Notes under the pieces: model-generated
What the model was told of the DNA's origin: nothing
Seen by the model: the letters and a program-made list of their open reading frames with translations, nothing else
Database searches by the model: none
Program-made: the position numbers and the translations under genes
From: an uncultured Christensenella sp.
GTDB lineage: Bacteria; Bacillota; Clostridia; Christensenellales; UBA3700
Direction of reading: 5' to 3'
Length of the DNA: 23,077 bases
Assembly: GCA_910583995.1 (NCBI GenBank)
Contig: CAJTYW010000019.1
Coordinates: 1 to 23,077 of the forward strand
In this document: one piece after another, positions 1-8,295 of the stretch
How positions within the stretch are numbered: position 1 is the first letter of the stretch
How the letters are laid out: every line of letters starts with the position of its first letter

Positions 1-19
1 GTTTAACATCTTTTGAACT

Positions 20-44
20 CACGTGCCTAGCACGTGGTTTTCTT
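20..44 (+). terminator. Intrinsic terminator of an off-window plus-strand gene
   Basis: A 7-bp perfect stem (CACGTGC at 20-26, GCACGTG at 30-36) with a 3-nt loop is followed by a short T-rich tail at 38-44. It is oriented to end transcription entering from the left edge. The gene it serves is not in the window. Confidence 0.6.
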
Positions 45-48
45 ATAC

Positions 49-89
49 AAAAAAAATCCTACCGACAAAATCGGTAGGATTGATTTTTT
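49..89 (-). terminator. glyS terminator (probably bidirectional)
   Basis: The 11-bp perfect arms at 55-65 and 71-81 enclose a 5-nt loop. On the minus strand the stem runs straight into a T tract (the A run at 49-56), just after the glyS stop codon. On the plus strand it is followed by TGATTTTTT, so it could stop transcription both ways. Confidence 0.85.
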
Positions 90-92
90 AAA

Positions 93-1478
93 TTAATATT
101 CCAAATTTTTAGCAAGGTATGTTTCTAACTCGTCAATAGAAATTCTAATTTGAGCCATACTATCACGCTCACGAATAGTTACGCAGTTATCTTCCAAAGT
201 ATCAAAGTCGATTGTTACGCAATAAGGTGTACCAATTTCGTCTTGACGGCGATATCTTTTACCAATACTTGCTGTTTCGTCAAAAGTGCAACTAAATTTC
301 TTGCAAAGATTTTTGTAAATCTCTTCGGCCTTTTCAGTAAGTTTCTTTTGAAGTGGCAATACTGCAACTTTGTAAGGTGCTAAAGCGTGGTGCAAATGCA
401 ATACAACTCTTGTATCGCCGCCTTCAAGTTCTTCCTCTTCATAAGCGTTGCACAAGAAAGCCAATACCATTCTGTCTGCACCCAAAGATGGCTCTACAAC
501 ATAAGGCACATACTTTTCGTTAGTAACAGGGTCAGTATATTCCATATTAACACCGCTTGTTGTTTGGTGTGCTTTTAAATCATAGTCTGTTCTGTCAGCA
601 ATACCCCAAAGCTCTCCCCAACCGAATGGGAACAAGTACTCAAAGTCTGTTGTAGCTTTTGAATAGAATGACAATTCTTCCTTATCGTGGTCACGAAGTT
701 TTAATCTGTCTTGTTTAATGCCTAATCCCAACAACCAGTCACGGCAATAAGCTCTCCAATAACTAAACCAATCTAAATCTGTACCTGGCTTGCAGAAAAA
801 CTCAAGTTCCATTTGTTCAAATTCACGAGTACGGAATGTAAAGTTACCAGGTGTAATCTCATTTCTAAAGCTTTTACCAATTTGGCAAACACCAAAAGGC
901 ACTTTCATTCTTGTAGTGCGTTGAACATTTTTAAAGTTTACAAAAATACCTTGTGCAGTTTCAGGTCTTAAATAAACTGTATTTGCAGTATCTTCATTAA
1001 CGCCTTGGAAAGTTTTGAACATTAAGTTAAATTGTCTTACACCTGTAAAGTTGCTGTTACCGCAATCAGGACAAGCAATTTTATTATCAATAATAAACTT
1101 TTCCATTTGCTCATTAGTCCAGCCAGCAATATTAATATCTAGGTTGTGTTTTGCAATGTAGTTTTCAATCAAATTATCCGCTCTGTGTCTTGCTTTACAA
1201 CTTTTGCAGTCCATAAGCGGGTCGGAAAAACCGCCAACGTGTCCACTTGCAACCCAAACATTAGGATTCATTAAAATTGCACAATCAAGCCCTGTATTTA
1301 GTGGTTGCTCTGTAACAAACTTTTTCCACCAAGCTTTTTTAACATTGTTTTTTAGCTCAACACCTAAAGGACCGTAATCCCAAGTATTTGCAAGTCCACC
1401 ATAAATCTCACTGCCTGAAAATACAAATCCTCTTGATTTGCACAAAGCAACAAGTTTATCCATTGTCAATTGTCCCAT
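93..1478 (-). CDS. glyS: Glycyl-tRNA synthetase, single-chain (alpha2) type
   Basis: Cytoplasmic class II aminoacyl-tRNA synthetase that charges tRNA-Gly with glycine using ATP. At 461 residues it has the length of the homodimeric alpha2 enzyme rather than the alpha2beta2 GlyQ/GlyS type. The N-terminus carries the family signature SRGFVFSGSEIYGGLANTWD. Two cysteine pairs (CKSC near residue 92 and CPDC near residue 136) look like the zinc-binding insertion of this family. Motif 2 lies in the FRNEITPGNFTFRTREFEQ stretch, and motif 3 is GADRMVLAFL with Arg336. The C-terminal anticodon-binding domain starts near residue 365 (APYKVAVLPLQ). The ATG at 1476-1478 is preceded by AGAGG a few bases upstream, which supports this start. 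The gene has its own promoter (1580-1608) and terminator (49-89), so it is monocistronic. Identification is very secure. Confidence 0.97.
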   Translation of the reverse strand: MGQLTMDKLVALCKSRGFVFSGSEIYGGLANTWDYGPLGVELKNNVKKAWWKKFVTEQPLNTGLDCAILMNPNVWVASGHVGGFSDPLMDCKSCKARHRADNLIENYIAKHNLDINIAGWTNEQMEKFIIDNKIACPDCGNSNFTGVRQFNLMFKTFQGVNEDTANTVYLRPETAQGIFVNFKNVQRTTRMKVPFGVCQIGKSFRNEITPGNFTFRTREFEQMELEFFCKPGTDLDWFSYWRAYCRDWLLGLGIKQDRLKLRDHDKEELSFYSKATTDFEYLFPFGWGELWGIADRTDYDLKAHQTTSGVNMEYTDPVTNEKYVPYVVEPSLGADRMVLAFLCNAYEEEELEGGDTRVVLHLHHALAPYKVAVLPLQKKLTEKAEEIYKNLCKKFSCTFDETASIGKRYRRQDEIGTPYCVTIDFDTLEDNCVTIRERDSMAQIRISIDELETYLAKNLEY

Positions 1479-1506
1479 ATAATACCTCTAAATATATTAT
1501 TATTTT

Positions 1507-1554
1507 AAAAGGTTTTCATCTTACAATAAGCAAAATATTAAGATAATCCCTTTT
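1507..1554 (-). promoter_or_regulatory. Structured 5' leader of glyS
   Basis: From the predicted transcription start near 1573 the leader is about 95 nt. It contains two nested inverted repeats: outer arms AAAAGG/CCTTTT (1507-1512 with 1549-1554) and inner arms ATCTTA/TAAGAT (1518-1523 with 1539-1544). I see no T-box signature (no AGGGTGG-type element, no specifier stem-terminator array) and no T tract after the outer stem. The function is unknown and the pairing is AT-rich, so it may be weak. Confidence 0.35.
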
Positions 1555-1579
1555 TTATTTAAAATTCAATAGTAATAAT

Positions 1580-1608
1580 ATGATAATATAAATTAAAAAT
1601 TTTGTCAA
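1580..1608 (-). promoter_or_regulatory. Sigma-A promoter of glyS
   Basis: On the minus strand there is a perfect -35 TTGACA (1603-1608), a 17-nt spacer, and a -10 TATCAT (1580-1585, 5/6 to consensus). It lies about 100 nt upstream of the glyS start and reads toward it. Confidence 0.85.
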
Positions 1609-1688
1609 GAAGCTTGTAACACTTTTAAAAAAATATGCGTACTATTAACTAGAGATAAACATCTCAACAAATTAAGGAGGTAAATGTT

Positions 1689-1898
1689 ATGAACGGATGT
1701 GGTAATAACTGCTCATGTATCTGGATTATTTTAATACTTATTTGCTGCTGCGGTTGCGGTAACGGCTGTGGTAATAGCTGCAACAATAATGGTTGCGGTT
1801 GCATTATCCCATTACTTATTGTTTGGTTATGCTGCTGTGGTGGTTGTGGCTGCAATAATAGCTGCGGTAACGACAACTACAACTTCAATTGCAAATAA
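1689..1898 (+). CDS. Very cysteine-rich small protein with duplicated hydrophobic/CCC units
   Basis: A 69-residue protein with 18 Cys, 12 Gly and 14 Asn. I do not recognise a function. It has a perfect AAGGAGGT ribosome binding site (1674-1681), 7 nt before the ATG, so it is very likely translated. It reads as two copies of one unit: NGCG..., then a short hydrophobic run (residues 11-18, IWIILILI; residues 39-47, IIPLLIVWL), then CCC, then a Cys/Gly/Asn tail ending in NSC. The hydrophobic runs are too short for ordinary membrane spans but could insert or stack. Similar high-cysteine proteins are annotated in clostridial genomes (from memory, as 'chorion class high-cysteine' proteins) without a proven role. 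Metal or redox binding, or a coat/surface role through disulfides, are guesses. It is divergent from glyS and convergent with the lipoprotein gene. Confidence 0.75.
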   Translation: MNGCGNNCSCIWIILILICCCGCGNGCGNSCNNNGCGCIIPLLIVWLCCCGGCGCNNSCGNDNYNFNCK

Positions 1899-1933
1899 TA
1901 AAAAACACAAGCTACCTTAATACATAGCAAAAG

Positions 1934-1961
1934 GTCAAGTAGCTAAACATAGCTACTTGAC
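1934..1961. terminator. Strong hairpin between two convergent genes
   Basis: A 12-bp perfect stem (1934-1945 with 1950-1961) has an AACA loop. It lies between the cysteine-rich gene (plus) and the lipoprotein gene (minus). On the minus strand it is followed by CTTTTGC, a weak T tract. On the plus strand the nearest T-rich stretch (CTTTGTTTT) is about 20 nt further on, after a second, overlapping 6-bp hairpin (1959-1964 with 1971-1976). A shared bidirectional terminator or mRNA 3'-end stabiliser is most likely. Confidence 0.55.
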
Positions 1962-2065
1962 TGATTCCCATTAGTCTACCCTTTGTTTTAATAATAACTA
2001 AATTTTCTGCAATTTCTTATTATAACTAAAACTACGGCAAACCAAAATTTTAAAATATAATTTTA

Positions 2066-2776
2066 TTATCTATGTTTTTTTGCAATAATTTCGCCTGTTT
2101 GCATATCAACAAGTACGCAAAACATATTATCGCTGTTTTCCACAACATTTACAAACCAAAAATATTCTTTAGGATTTTTTGACCTGTCGCAGGAAATTTT
2201 TATATAAATTTCACTTTTAAAACTATTACCGTCAAACATACTTTCCAAATCTTCAGCACAATTGTTATATACGATTTCAACAGCTTTTTTGTAATCAATA
2301 CCATTTGTATTGATATTAGACAAAGTGTACTCAAAATTTTGTTCGCCCAAAGTAATAGTTACATTTTTGATAGCACCTAGTTTTTGTAACTCTTCAATAT
2401 TTGCCGTATAATTAATACCGATTATACTTTTTTCCAAACTACCTTCATAAACACCAGCTTCGCCTGTAACTTTGAAAGTCAAAGACCTGTTTGTCATATC
2501 AAGATTAACAGGTGTAACATTCATTGTGCAGTACTCTGCCATTTCACCAACTTCACCATCTGCAATCAAAGCTTTTTCGCGTGAGCCACTAACTAACTCA
2601 ATGTAAAAATTAGCGTCTTCTGCAACAAGCATTTCGTTATTATAATAAGATATATTACTTTGCATAGATTGCAATTTTTTATCAACTTTATTGCAACCGA
2701 CAAGCATAACAGACATAACTAAAACAACTAAAATAATCAAACTGAAAATAATACCTTTATGAATTGACTTTTTCAT
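2066..2776 (-). CDS. Lipoprotein with C-terminal PepSY-like domain
   Basis: A 236-residue predicted lipoprotein on the outer face of the membrane. The N-terminus has Lys residues, a long hydrophobic segment (about residues 9-24) and lipobox LVGC with Cys28 as the acylation site. The last ~75 residues (AVEIVYNN... YFWFVNVVEN...FCVLVDMQTGEII) have the PepSY-type pattern: an amphipathic helix, two strands, then D-x-x-T-G-E-I. PepSY domains are associated with regulation of secreted proteases and appear in many anchored proteins of unknown role. The middle region (about 60-150) is not recognised. The start is supported by GAGGTGA close upstream. It is monocistronic, sits between the V-ATPase terminator and the convergent cysteine-rich gene, and has no enzyme motif. 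The lipoprotein call is firm; PepSY is likely but judged by eye. Confidence 0.75.
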   Translation of the reverse strand: MKKSIHKGIIFSLIILVVLVMSVMLVGCNKVDKKLQSMQSNISYYNNEMLVAEDANFYIELVSGSREKALIADGEVGEMAEYCTMNVTPVNLDMTNRSLTFKVTGEAGVYEGSLEKSIIGINYTANIEELQKLGAIKNVTITLGEQNFEYTLSNINTNGIDYKKAVEIVYNNCAEDLESMFDGNSFKSEIYIKISCDRSKNPKEYFWFVNVVENSDNMFCVLVDMQTGEIIAKKHR

Positions 2777-2961
2777 ATTTCACCTCACATACTTAAATAT
2801 ATGCTGCAAATTTTCATATATGAGTAAAAATTAAAAATAGTAAAAATTTCAATTAAATAAAACTACTTTAACACAAATTATATAATAAAAAACCATTTAA
2901 CAAATCAACTATTTTAAAGTATTATTGTACAAAAAACCTTTCAAAAATCGGTATATAACAA

Positions 2962-2989
2962 AAAAATAGTGCCTTAAAGCACTATTTTT
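2962..2989 (-). terminator. Terminator of the rpiB-V-ATPase operon
   Basis: Perfect 11-bp arms (2962-2972 and 2979-2989) with a 6-nt loop begin 17 nt past the atpD stop codon. On the minus strand the right arm ends in a run of T (complement of the A run at 2959-2966). This marks the end of the long operon and separates it from the lipoprotein gene. Confidence 0.88.
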
Positions 2990-3006
2990 ATATTTTTTTA
3001 AAATTA

Positions 3007-3642
3007 TTATTCTCTGTTTGCAAGCATAGTTTTAACTTTCATCAATCTTACTATATTTCCCCTTTCATTCTCGTCCAGTTTCATAGTAATATCGTGAATC
3101 GCTTCTTCCGTTTGCGGAATCATAATGTATTCCAAAGCGTTTACACGACGGCGATTTTTTTCAATCTCTGTTGCAAGCATATTACAAGTTTTTTCCACTT
3201 CTGCAAGCTTAATAAGTTTTTCTGCCAAAGTAGAAATTGTGCTAATTGATTTATCAAGCTCACTTGTAACACTGGCAAAAGAATATGGATATAAACTTGT
3301 GCTTTCAGTCTTTTTTATCTCAATGCTAGGCACATTGACACTCATAATATTTTTTGTACCAAGTTCCAACTCCATACCGATTGCAGGCATACTCAAAGCT
3401 TCCCAAATTACGCTGTCTGTGCTGACAGACTTTGCAAGCATAAACTCAGCCAAAGCACTGCTTAGCTCTTTTTCTACTTCCAATCTTAAACGCATATTTT
3501 CTTTGGCATATCCTATAAATTGCCTAATCATTTCGTCCGATTTGTCTTTTAGCAATTTATGTCCACGAACGGCAGTCTTTTTCCTGTTTTTAAGCCGCCT
3601 TAACTCCATTCGTGTAGGATTGACTTTCAATTTACTTGCCAT
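3007..3642 (-). CDS. atpD: V-type ATPase subunit D (central rotor stalk)
   Basis: A 211-residue subunit D, the long antiparallel coiled coil that forms the rotor axle inside the A3B3 head and couples it to the membrane ring. The N-terminal pattern NPTRMELRRLKNRKKTAVRGHKLLKDK is the classic family signature. The C-terminal helix (RRRVNALEYIMIPQTEEAI...) completes the coiled coil, with the globular part in the middle. Length is normal for the family. It is the last gene of the operon, 2 nt after the atpB stop, and is followed by a strong terminator. Identification is secure. Confidence 0.95.
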   Translation of the reverse strand: MASKLKVNPTRMELRRLKNRKKTAVRGHKLLKDKSDEMIRQFIGYAKENMRLRLEVEKELSSALAEFMLAKSVSTDSVIWEALSMPAIGMELELGTKNIMSVNVPSIEIKKTESTSLYPYSFASVTSELDKSISTISTLAEKLIKLAEVEKTCNMLATEIEKNRRRVNALEYIMIPQTEEAIHDITMKLDENERGNIVRLMKVKTMLANRE

Positions 3643-3644
3643 AA

Positions 3645-5030
3645 TCAGTCCTCAACTTTCATTTTATCAAAATATTCTTCCAAATATTTATCTCTTATTC
3701 TCTTCATTTCTGCTCTTGGCAAAATTGTCAATAGCTCCCAACCAATACGCAAAGTATTCTCTATTGTACGGTCAGTATGATTGCCTTGAGAAACATATTT
3801 TGCTTCAAACTCTTCTGCAAATTTAGCATAAAGTCTATCTACAGGTGACAAAGCTGCATCACCTAAAATTGCAGATAACTCTTTTGCTTCCTTACCTCTT
3901 GCATAGGCAGAAAACAATTGGTTCATTGTATCTGCGTGATCTTCACGAGTTTTACCCTTACCAATACCTTTGTTTTTAAGTCTCGATAATGACGGCAAAA
4001 CATCGATAGGTGGCTCAACGCCTTTTTTATGAAGTTCTCTTGACAAAATAATTTGTCCTTCTGTTATATAACCTGTTAAGTCAGGGATAGGGTGAGTTTT
4101 GTCATCTTCAGGCATTGTCAAAATAGGAATTTGAGTTATGCTACCTTTTTTACCTCTTATTCTACCCGCTCTTTCATAAATAGTAGCTAAGTCTGTATAC
4201 ATATAACCTGGATATCCACGACGACCTGGAACTTCTTTTCTAGCTGCGGAAACTTCTCGCAATGCTTCTGCATAGTTGGTGATGTCAGTCATAATAACTA
4301 GTACGTGCATACCTTTTTCAAATGCAAGATACTCAGCTGCAGTAAGTGCCATTTTAGGTGTTGCAATACGCTCAATGGCAGGGTCGTTTGCTAGATTCAT
4401 AAACATTACTGCCCTTTCAATAGCACCTGTTTTCCTTAAATCTTGCATAAAGAAATCTGCTTCTTCATAAGTAATACCGATTGCTGCAAACACAACCGCA
4501 AATTTATCACTAGTATTTAAAACCTTTGCCTGTCTTGCAATTTGAGCGGCTAGCTCTGCGTGTGGCAAGCCTGATGCACTGAACACGGGTAGTTTTTGTC
4601 CTCTTACCAAAGTATTTAATCCGTCAATTGCAGAAACACCTGTTTGAATAAATTCGTCAGGATAATCTCTTGCTGCGGGATTGATAGGACTACCATTAAT
4701 ATTCATTCTTTTTTCAGGTATAATAGGAGCACCACCATCACGTGGATTGCCTAGTCCGTCAAATACTCTACCCAAAATATCTTCGCTCAAAGCAATCTCC
4801 AAGCTTCTACCCAAAAATCTTGCTTTTGATGTACTCATTTGAATACCTTGAGAACCTTCAAACAATTGTACCAAAGCTTTATCACGATTAACTTCCAAAA
4901 CTTTACCACGCCTAATTTCGCCGTCTTCTTGTACAATTTCTACAAGTTCGTCAAATTTAGCACCTTCAACACCTTCAACAAGCATCAAAGGTCCAACAAT
5001 TTCTTTAATTGACTTATATTCTTTAAGCAT
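3645..5030 (-). CDS. atpB: V-type ATPase subunit B (non-catalytic nucleotide-type subunit)
   Basis: A 461-residue subunit B, which alternates with A in the A3B3 head. It lacks a Walker A loop: the corresponding position reads SASGLPHAELAAQIARQ, as expected for B subunits. Other signatures are PIIPEKRMNINGSPINPAARDYP and the region around LPSLSRLKNKGIG. Arg350 falls at the same position as the arginine finger reported for E. hirae NtpB, which completes the catalytic site of the neighbouring A subunit. The ATG overlaps the atpA stop by one base (TAATG), consistent with translational coupling and 1:1 stoichiometry. Length and sequence are typical, with nothing odd. Confidence 0.97.
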   Translation of the reverse strand: MLKEYKSIKEIVGPLMLVEGVEGAKFDELVEIVQEDGEIRRGKVLEVNRDKALVQLFEGSQGIQMSTSKARFLGRSLEIALSEDILGRVFDGLGNPRDGGAPIIPEKRMNINGSPINPAARDYPDEFIQTGVSAIDGLNTLVRGQKLPVFSASGLPHAELAAQIARQAKVLNTSDKFAVVFAAIGITYEEADFFMQDLRKTGAIERAVMFMNLANDPAIERIATPKMALTAAEYLAFEKGMHVLVIMTDITNYAEALREVSAARKEVPGRRGYPGYMYTDLATIYERAGRIRGKKGSITQIPILTMPEDDKTHPIPDLTGYITEGQIILSRELHKKGVEPPIDVLPSLSRLKNKGIGKGKTREDHADTMNQLFSAYARGKEAKELSAILGDAALSPVDRLYAKFAEEFEAKYVSQGNHTDRTIENTLRIGWELLTILPRAEMKRIRDKYLEEYFDKMKVED

Positions 5031-6793
5031 TATAATTCTCCTTCAGAAATAAGTGTTTCTATTTCATCTGCCATTTGTTTTGACAATTCGTTAAACTTAG
5101 CAAGATTACTCTCTTCAATATATTTAGAACGGCTTATTGCCTCTCTTGCAGGAAGTTCAAGTATTTCGTCAACTTCCACATCTTCATCAATAGCCTTCAA
5201 AGCTAAATCGTGTGCTTCCAATATCAATTTTAACATTGTGCATTGCTTTTTAAGTGTTGCATAAGTATCAACTTCGTGGAAAGCATCTTGGTGCAAATAA
5301 TCTTCACGAATAGATTTAGCTGTTTCCATAGTCATTCTGTCTTTTGGTGACAAAGCATCAACACCGACAAGTCTTACGATTTCGTCAAGATTTGCTTCTT
5401 CTTGCAAAATCTTTAACGCACGAGTACGATATAATGACCAATTATCGTCAACATTCTCTTTATACCAATCGGAAAGTTTATCGTCATACAATGAATAACT
5501 TGTTAACCAATCTATTGCAGGGAAATGCCTTCTATAAGCAAGTGATGCAGATAATCCCCAAAATACTTTAACAATACGCAAAGTTGCTTGTGATACTGGC
5601 TCTGATAAGTCACCACCCGGTGGTGATACCGCAGAAATTGCAGTTATTGAACCTGTTCTTTCGTCTTGACCCAATGTTTTTACAATACCTGCTCTTTCAT
5701 AGTACTCTGCAAGTCTTGAAGATAGATAAGCAGGGTAACCTTCTTCGCCCGGCATTTCTTCCAAACGACCTGACATTTCACGCAAAGCTTCCGCCCATCT
5801 TGATGACGAATCTGCCATAATGGCTACATTATAGCCTTGGTCTCTAAAATATTCCGCAATAGTTATACCTGTGTAAATACTAGCTTCACGAGCTGCAACT
5901 GGCATATCTGATGTATTTGCAATAAGAACAGTACGCTTCATTAATGATTCGCCTGTTTTTGGGTCGATAAGTTCAGGGAATTCATTCAAAACATCTGTCA
6001 TCTCATTACCACGCTCACCGCAACCTACATAAACGATTATATCTGCATCTGCCCATTTTGCAAGTTGGTGTTGAACAACTGTTTTACCACTACCGAATGG
6101 TCCTGGGACACAGGCACAACCGCCTTTAGCAACTGGGAAAAATGTATCAATTACTCTTTGTCCGCTAATAAGTGGTTTATTTGGTGACATTTTTGTTTTA
6201 TAAGGTCTGCCTTTTCTTACCGGCCATTTTTGCATCATAGTAAGCTCAATTTTTCCCTTAGAAGTTTTTACTACGGCAACAGTGTCTTTTACAGTAAACT
6301 CACCGCTTTTAATTTCTATTATCTCACCTTCTACGCCCTTTGGCACAAGGATTTTGTGATTAAATACGGTATTTTCCTGTACTTGTCCGAAAATATCGCC
6401 TGTGACAACTTTATCTCCTACCTTTTTTACAGGCACGAAATTCCAAAGTTTTTCATAATTTAAGGCCGGCATATCTACACCGCTGGAAATTCTATCACCT
6501 GAAGCTTCAAGCAACTTGTCAAGCGGTCTTTGAATACCATCATACATACCTTCAAGTAATCCAGGGCCAAGTTCTACAGACAATGGTTCGCCTGTTGTTT
6601 TTACAACTTCACCCGCACCTAGTCCGCTTGTCTCTTCATAAACCTGAATAGATGCTTTGTCTCCCCTTAATTCGATTACTTCTCCGATTAGATTTTTGCT
6701 TGATACACGAACCACATCAAACATTTTGCAATCGTGCATATTTTCGGCAACAATCAACGGACCGGATACTTTTATAATTTTTCCATCACTCAT
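5030..6793 (-). CDS. atpA: V-type ATPase catalytic subunit A
   Basis: The 587-residue catalytic subunit hydrolyses (or makes) ATP in the A3B3 head. The N-terminal beta barrel begins GKIIKVSGPLIVAENM. The A-specific 'bulge' insertion lies about 100-200. The P-loop GPFGSGKT is at residues 231-238, and the GERGNEM and SSSRWAEALREMSGRLEEMPGEEG motifs follow. The C-terminal helical domain starts near 440. All catalytic elements appear intact. The gene has its own AGAGAGG ribosome binding site and is separated from atpF by 176 nt of AT-rich DNA in which I see no convincing promoter or terminator. It is tightly coupled to atpB downstream. Identification is secure. Confidence 0.98.
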   Translation of the reverse strand: MSDGKIIKVSGPLIVAENMHDCKMFDVVRVSSKNLIGEVIELRGDKASIQVYEETSGLGAGEVVKTTGEPLSVELGPGLLEGMYDGIQRPLDKLLEASGDRISSGVDMPALNYEKLWNFVPVKKVGDKVVTGDIFGQVQENTVFNHKILVPKGVEGEIIEIKSGEFTVKDTVAVVKTSKGKIELTMMQKWPVRKGRPYKTKMSPNKPLISGQRVIDTFFPVAKGGCACVPGPFGSGKTVVQHQLAKWADADIIVYVGCGERGNEMTDVLNEFPELIDPKTGESLMKRTVLIANTSDMPVAAREASIYTGITIAEYFRDQGYNVAIMADSSSRWAEALREMSGRLEEMPGEEGYPAYLSSRLAEYYERAGIVKTLGQDERTGSITAISAVSPPGGDLSEPVSQATLRIVKVFWGLSASLAYRRHFPAIDWLTSYSLYDDKLSDWYKENVDDNWSLYRTRALKILQEEANLDEIVRLVGVDALSPKDRMTMETAKSIREDYLHQDAFHEVDTYATLKKQCTMLKLILEAHDLALKAIDEDVEVDEILELPAREAISRSKYIEESNLAKFNELSKQMADEIETLISEGEL

Positions 6794-6969
6794 TGGCTAA
6801 CCTCTCTTTTAGTTTAAACACACCAAATGTATTATTTTATCTTTAAAATCATATAAAGCTTATTTTTTTCTATATTAAACTCAATTTTTCAATCAATAAC
6901 CTTTATATTAAAACTTAATTACCATTAATTTTACTGCAAATAATTTTGCAATAGTTTCATAAAACTTTT

Positions 6970-7290
6970 TTAATCCTTAAACAATATATCTGTTCCAACG
7001 GCTTTTTCCACATCTTTTTTGATATTTTCTATACCATAACCTGTTGAACCGTTTGAAGAAGGAATTGGTATTATCGCAGGATAAGTCCTGTTTCTGTACC
7101 TTGCAATTTGTTCTTCAATTTGAACTGCCAAATCTTCAGTTATAAATATTACCGAATAATTTCTTGCTAGCAATCTCAATTTTTCACTTGCTTCACCAAC
7201 AGAATTTGCATTGTACACATTCATACCAATTGCTTTAAATGCAAGCGTGATATCACTATCACCTAAAACTGCTATCTTCTCTTTACGCAT
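6970..7290 (-). CDS. atpF: V-type ATPase subunit F (rotor stalk)
   Basis: A 106-residue subunit F (called NtpG in E. hirae), a small Rossmann-like protein that binds subunit D on the central stalk. Family features are KIAVLGDSDITLAFKAIGM at the N-terminus, the YSVIFITEDLA strand-loop in the middle, and the proline-rich IPAII-type loop before the C-terminal helix. The first codons overlap the end of atpC by 8 nt. It is the last of the tightly packed upstream block; a 176-nt gap follows before atpA. Length is typical. Confidence 0.92.
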   Translation of the reverse strand: MRKEKIAVLGDSDITLAFKAIGMNVYNANSVGEASEKLRLLARNYSVIFITEDLAVQIEEQIARYRNRTYPAIIPIPSSNGSTGYGIENIKKDVEKAVGTDILFKD

Positions 7291-8287
7291 AAAAACCTCT
7301 CAATCTTGCCTTTATTTCCTGCAAGTTTGCACGATTTTTCAAACAAGTCAATATCATTCTTACCATTTTGATTTCAATTTTCTTTGCAATATAAAAGCCT
7401 GCAATCGGTGCAACGGAAAAAACATCAGCTCTCTCTTCCTTAAAGATATTAAGCAAATAGTTATCCCACAAAACTTCGTATTCAACCAAAGCTTTTCCCG
7501 ATTTAACTTCATTTACACCAACAACAATAATCTCGCCGATTGTAGTGTACTTCAACTTTTCTGCAATTATATCAAAACTTTCCTTATACAAGCCTTCCAA
7601 TATATAATCATTAATCTCTCCACCTGCAATAAGGTTTTCCTTTAAAAATGAAATATCGGCATCTATTCTTTTGCATCTAAGCAAAGTTGAAACATTAATA
7701 AAATCAATGTTTGCAAGCCAATATTTTGTCACACTTTTAACTTTTGCTTTTTTGCAAGCAGCAAGAATATCTTTATACATTGCCTTATCAAGTGTAATAT
7801 CATTATATCTTGGTGATATGCTACCTTCTTTTGAGACAGATTCAATATCCTTTATTGCAGTTGCCATATTTTCAGGCAGTTTAGAATAATCTTCTTTTTG
7901 GATACACTCTTCTATAACAGCTGGCTCAATATTACCTTCGGGCAATAACATAAGACTAATATCCAAATCTTTTTCAAATTTTGCTTTTAAATAGCTTTTT
8001 GCATTGTGATAGTCATTTACTGTAAGCAAAGTTTCAAGTCCGCTTTTATCAGGCATAGCTTCTCTTACAAAGTCTGCAACTCTTTTTTCTTCCGCCTTTA
8101 AAAGTTCTGTATAAATATAAGGATTATCCAAAGTCATTCCGCCGCCATAGCTGCTTTCGTACAAAATTTTGACAGCATCAACCAAACTATCCGAATACGC
8201 CATTCGGGTAATTTTTTCACTTGTCAAAAGACTATTTTCCATTGCCTTAACTCTGGCATTTGAATAGATTAAACTTTGTCCTGCCAT
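7283..8287 (-). CDS. atpC: V-type ATPase subunit C (rotor-ring connector)
   Basis: A 334-residue, almost entirely helical protein that matches the d/C subunit of bacterial V-ATPases, the funnel-shaped adaptor seating the DF stalk on the K ring. Recognition rests on length, helix-rich composition, the N-terminal YSNARVKAMENSLLTSEKITRM pattern seen in this family, the C-terminal 'EVKSGKALVEYEVLWDNYLL' region, and its exact place between atpE and atpF. It starts 8 nt after the atpE stop and overlaps atpF by 8 nt. No membrane span is expected or seen. Confidence 0.92.
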   Translation of the reverse strand: MAGQSLIYSNARVKAMENSLLTSEKITRMAYSDSLVDAVKILYESSYGGGMTLDNPYIYTELLKAEEKRVADFVREAMPDKSGLETLLTVNDYHNAKSYLKAKFEKDLDISLMLLPEGNIEPAVIEECIQKEDYSKLPENMATAIKDIESVSKEGSISPRYNDITLDKAMYKDILAACKKAKVKSVTKYWLANIDFINVSTLLRCKRIDADISFLKENLIAGGEINDYILEGLYKESFDIIAEKLKYTTIGEIIVVGVNEVKSGKALVEYEVLWDNYLLNIFKEERADVFSVAPIAGFYIAKKIEIKMVRMILTCLKNRANLQEIKARLRGFYA

Positions 8288-8295
8288 AAATCTCC

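Noticed and set aside
1479..1688. T-box riboswitch upstream of glyS
   Set aside because: No T-box sequence, no antiterminator-like GGTGG element, and the leader is too short.
1664..1876. Minus-strand open frame opposite the cysteine-rich gene, rich in Gln, Pro and Leu
   Set aside because: It is the complement of the Cys/Gly/Asn codons, has no ribosome binding site, and the plus strand has a perfect one.
1928..1985. tRNA-like or riboswitch fold
   Set aside because: No acceptor, T-loop (GTTCGA-type) or known riboswitch core is present; it is a simple hairpin between convergent genes.
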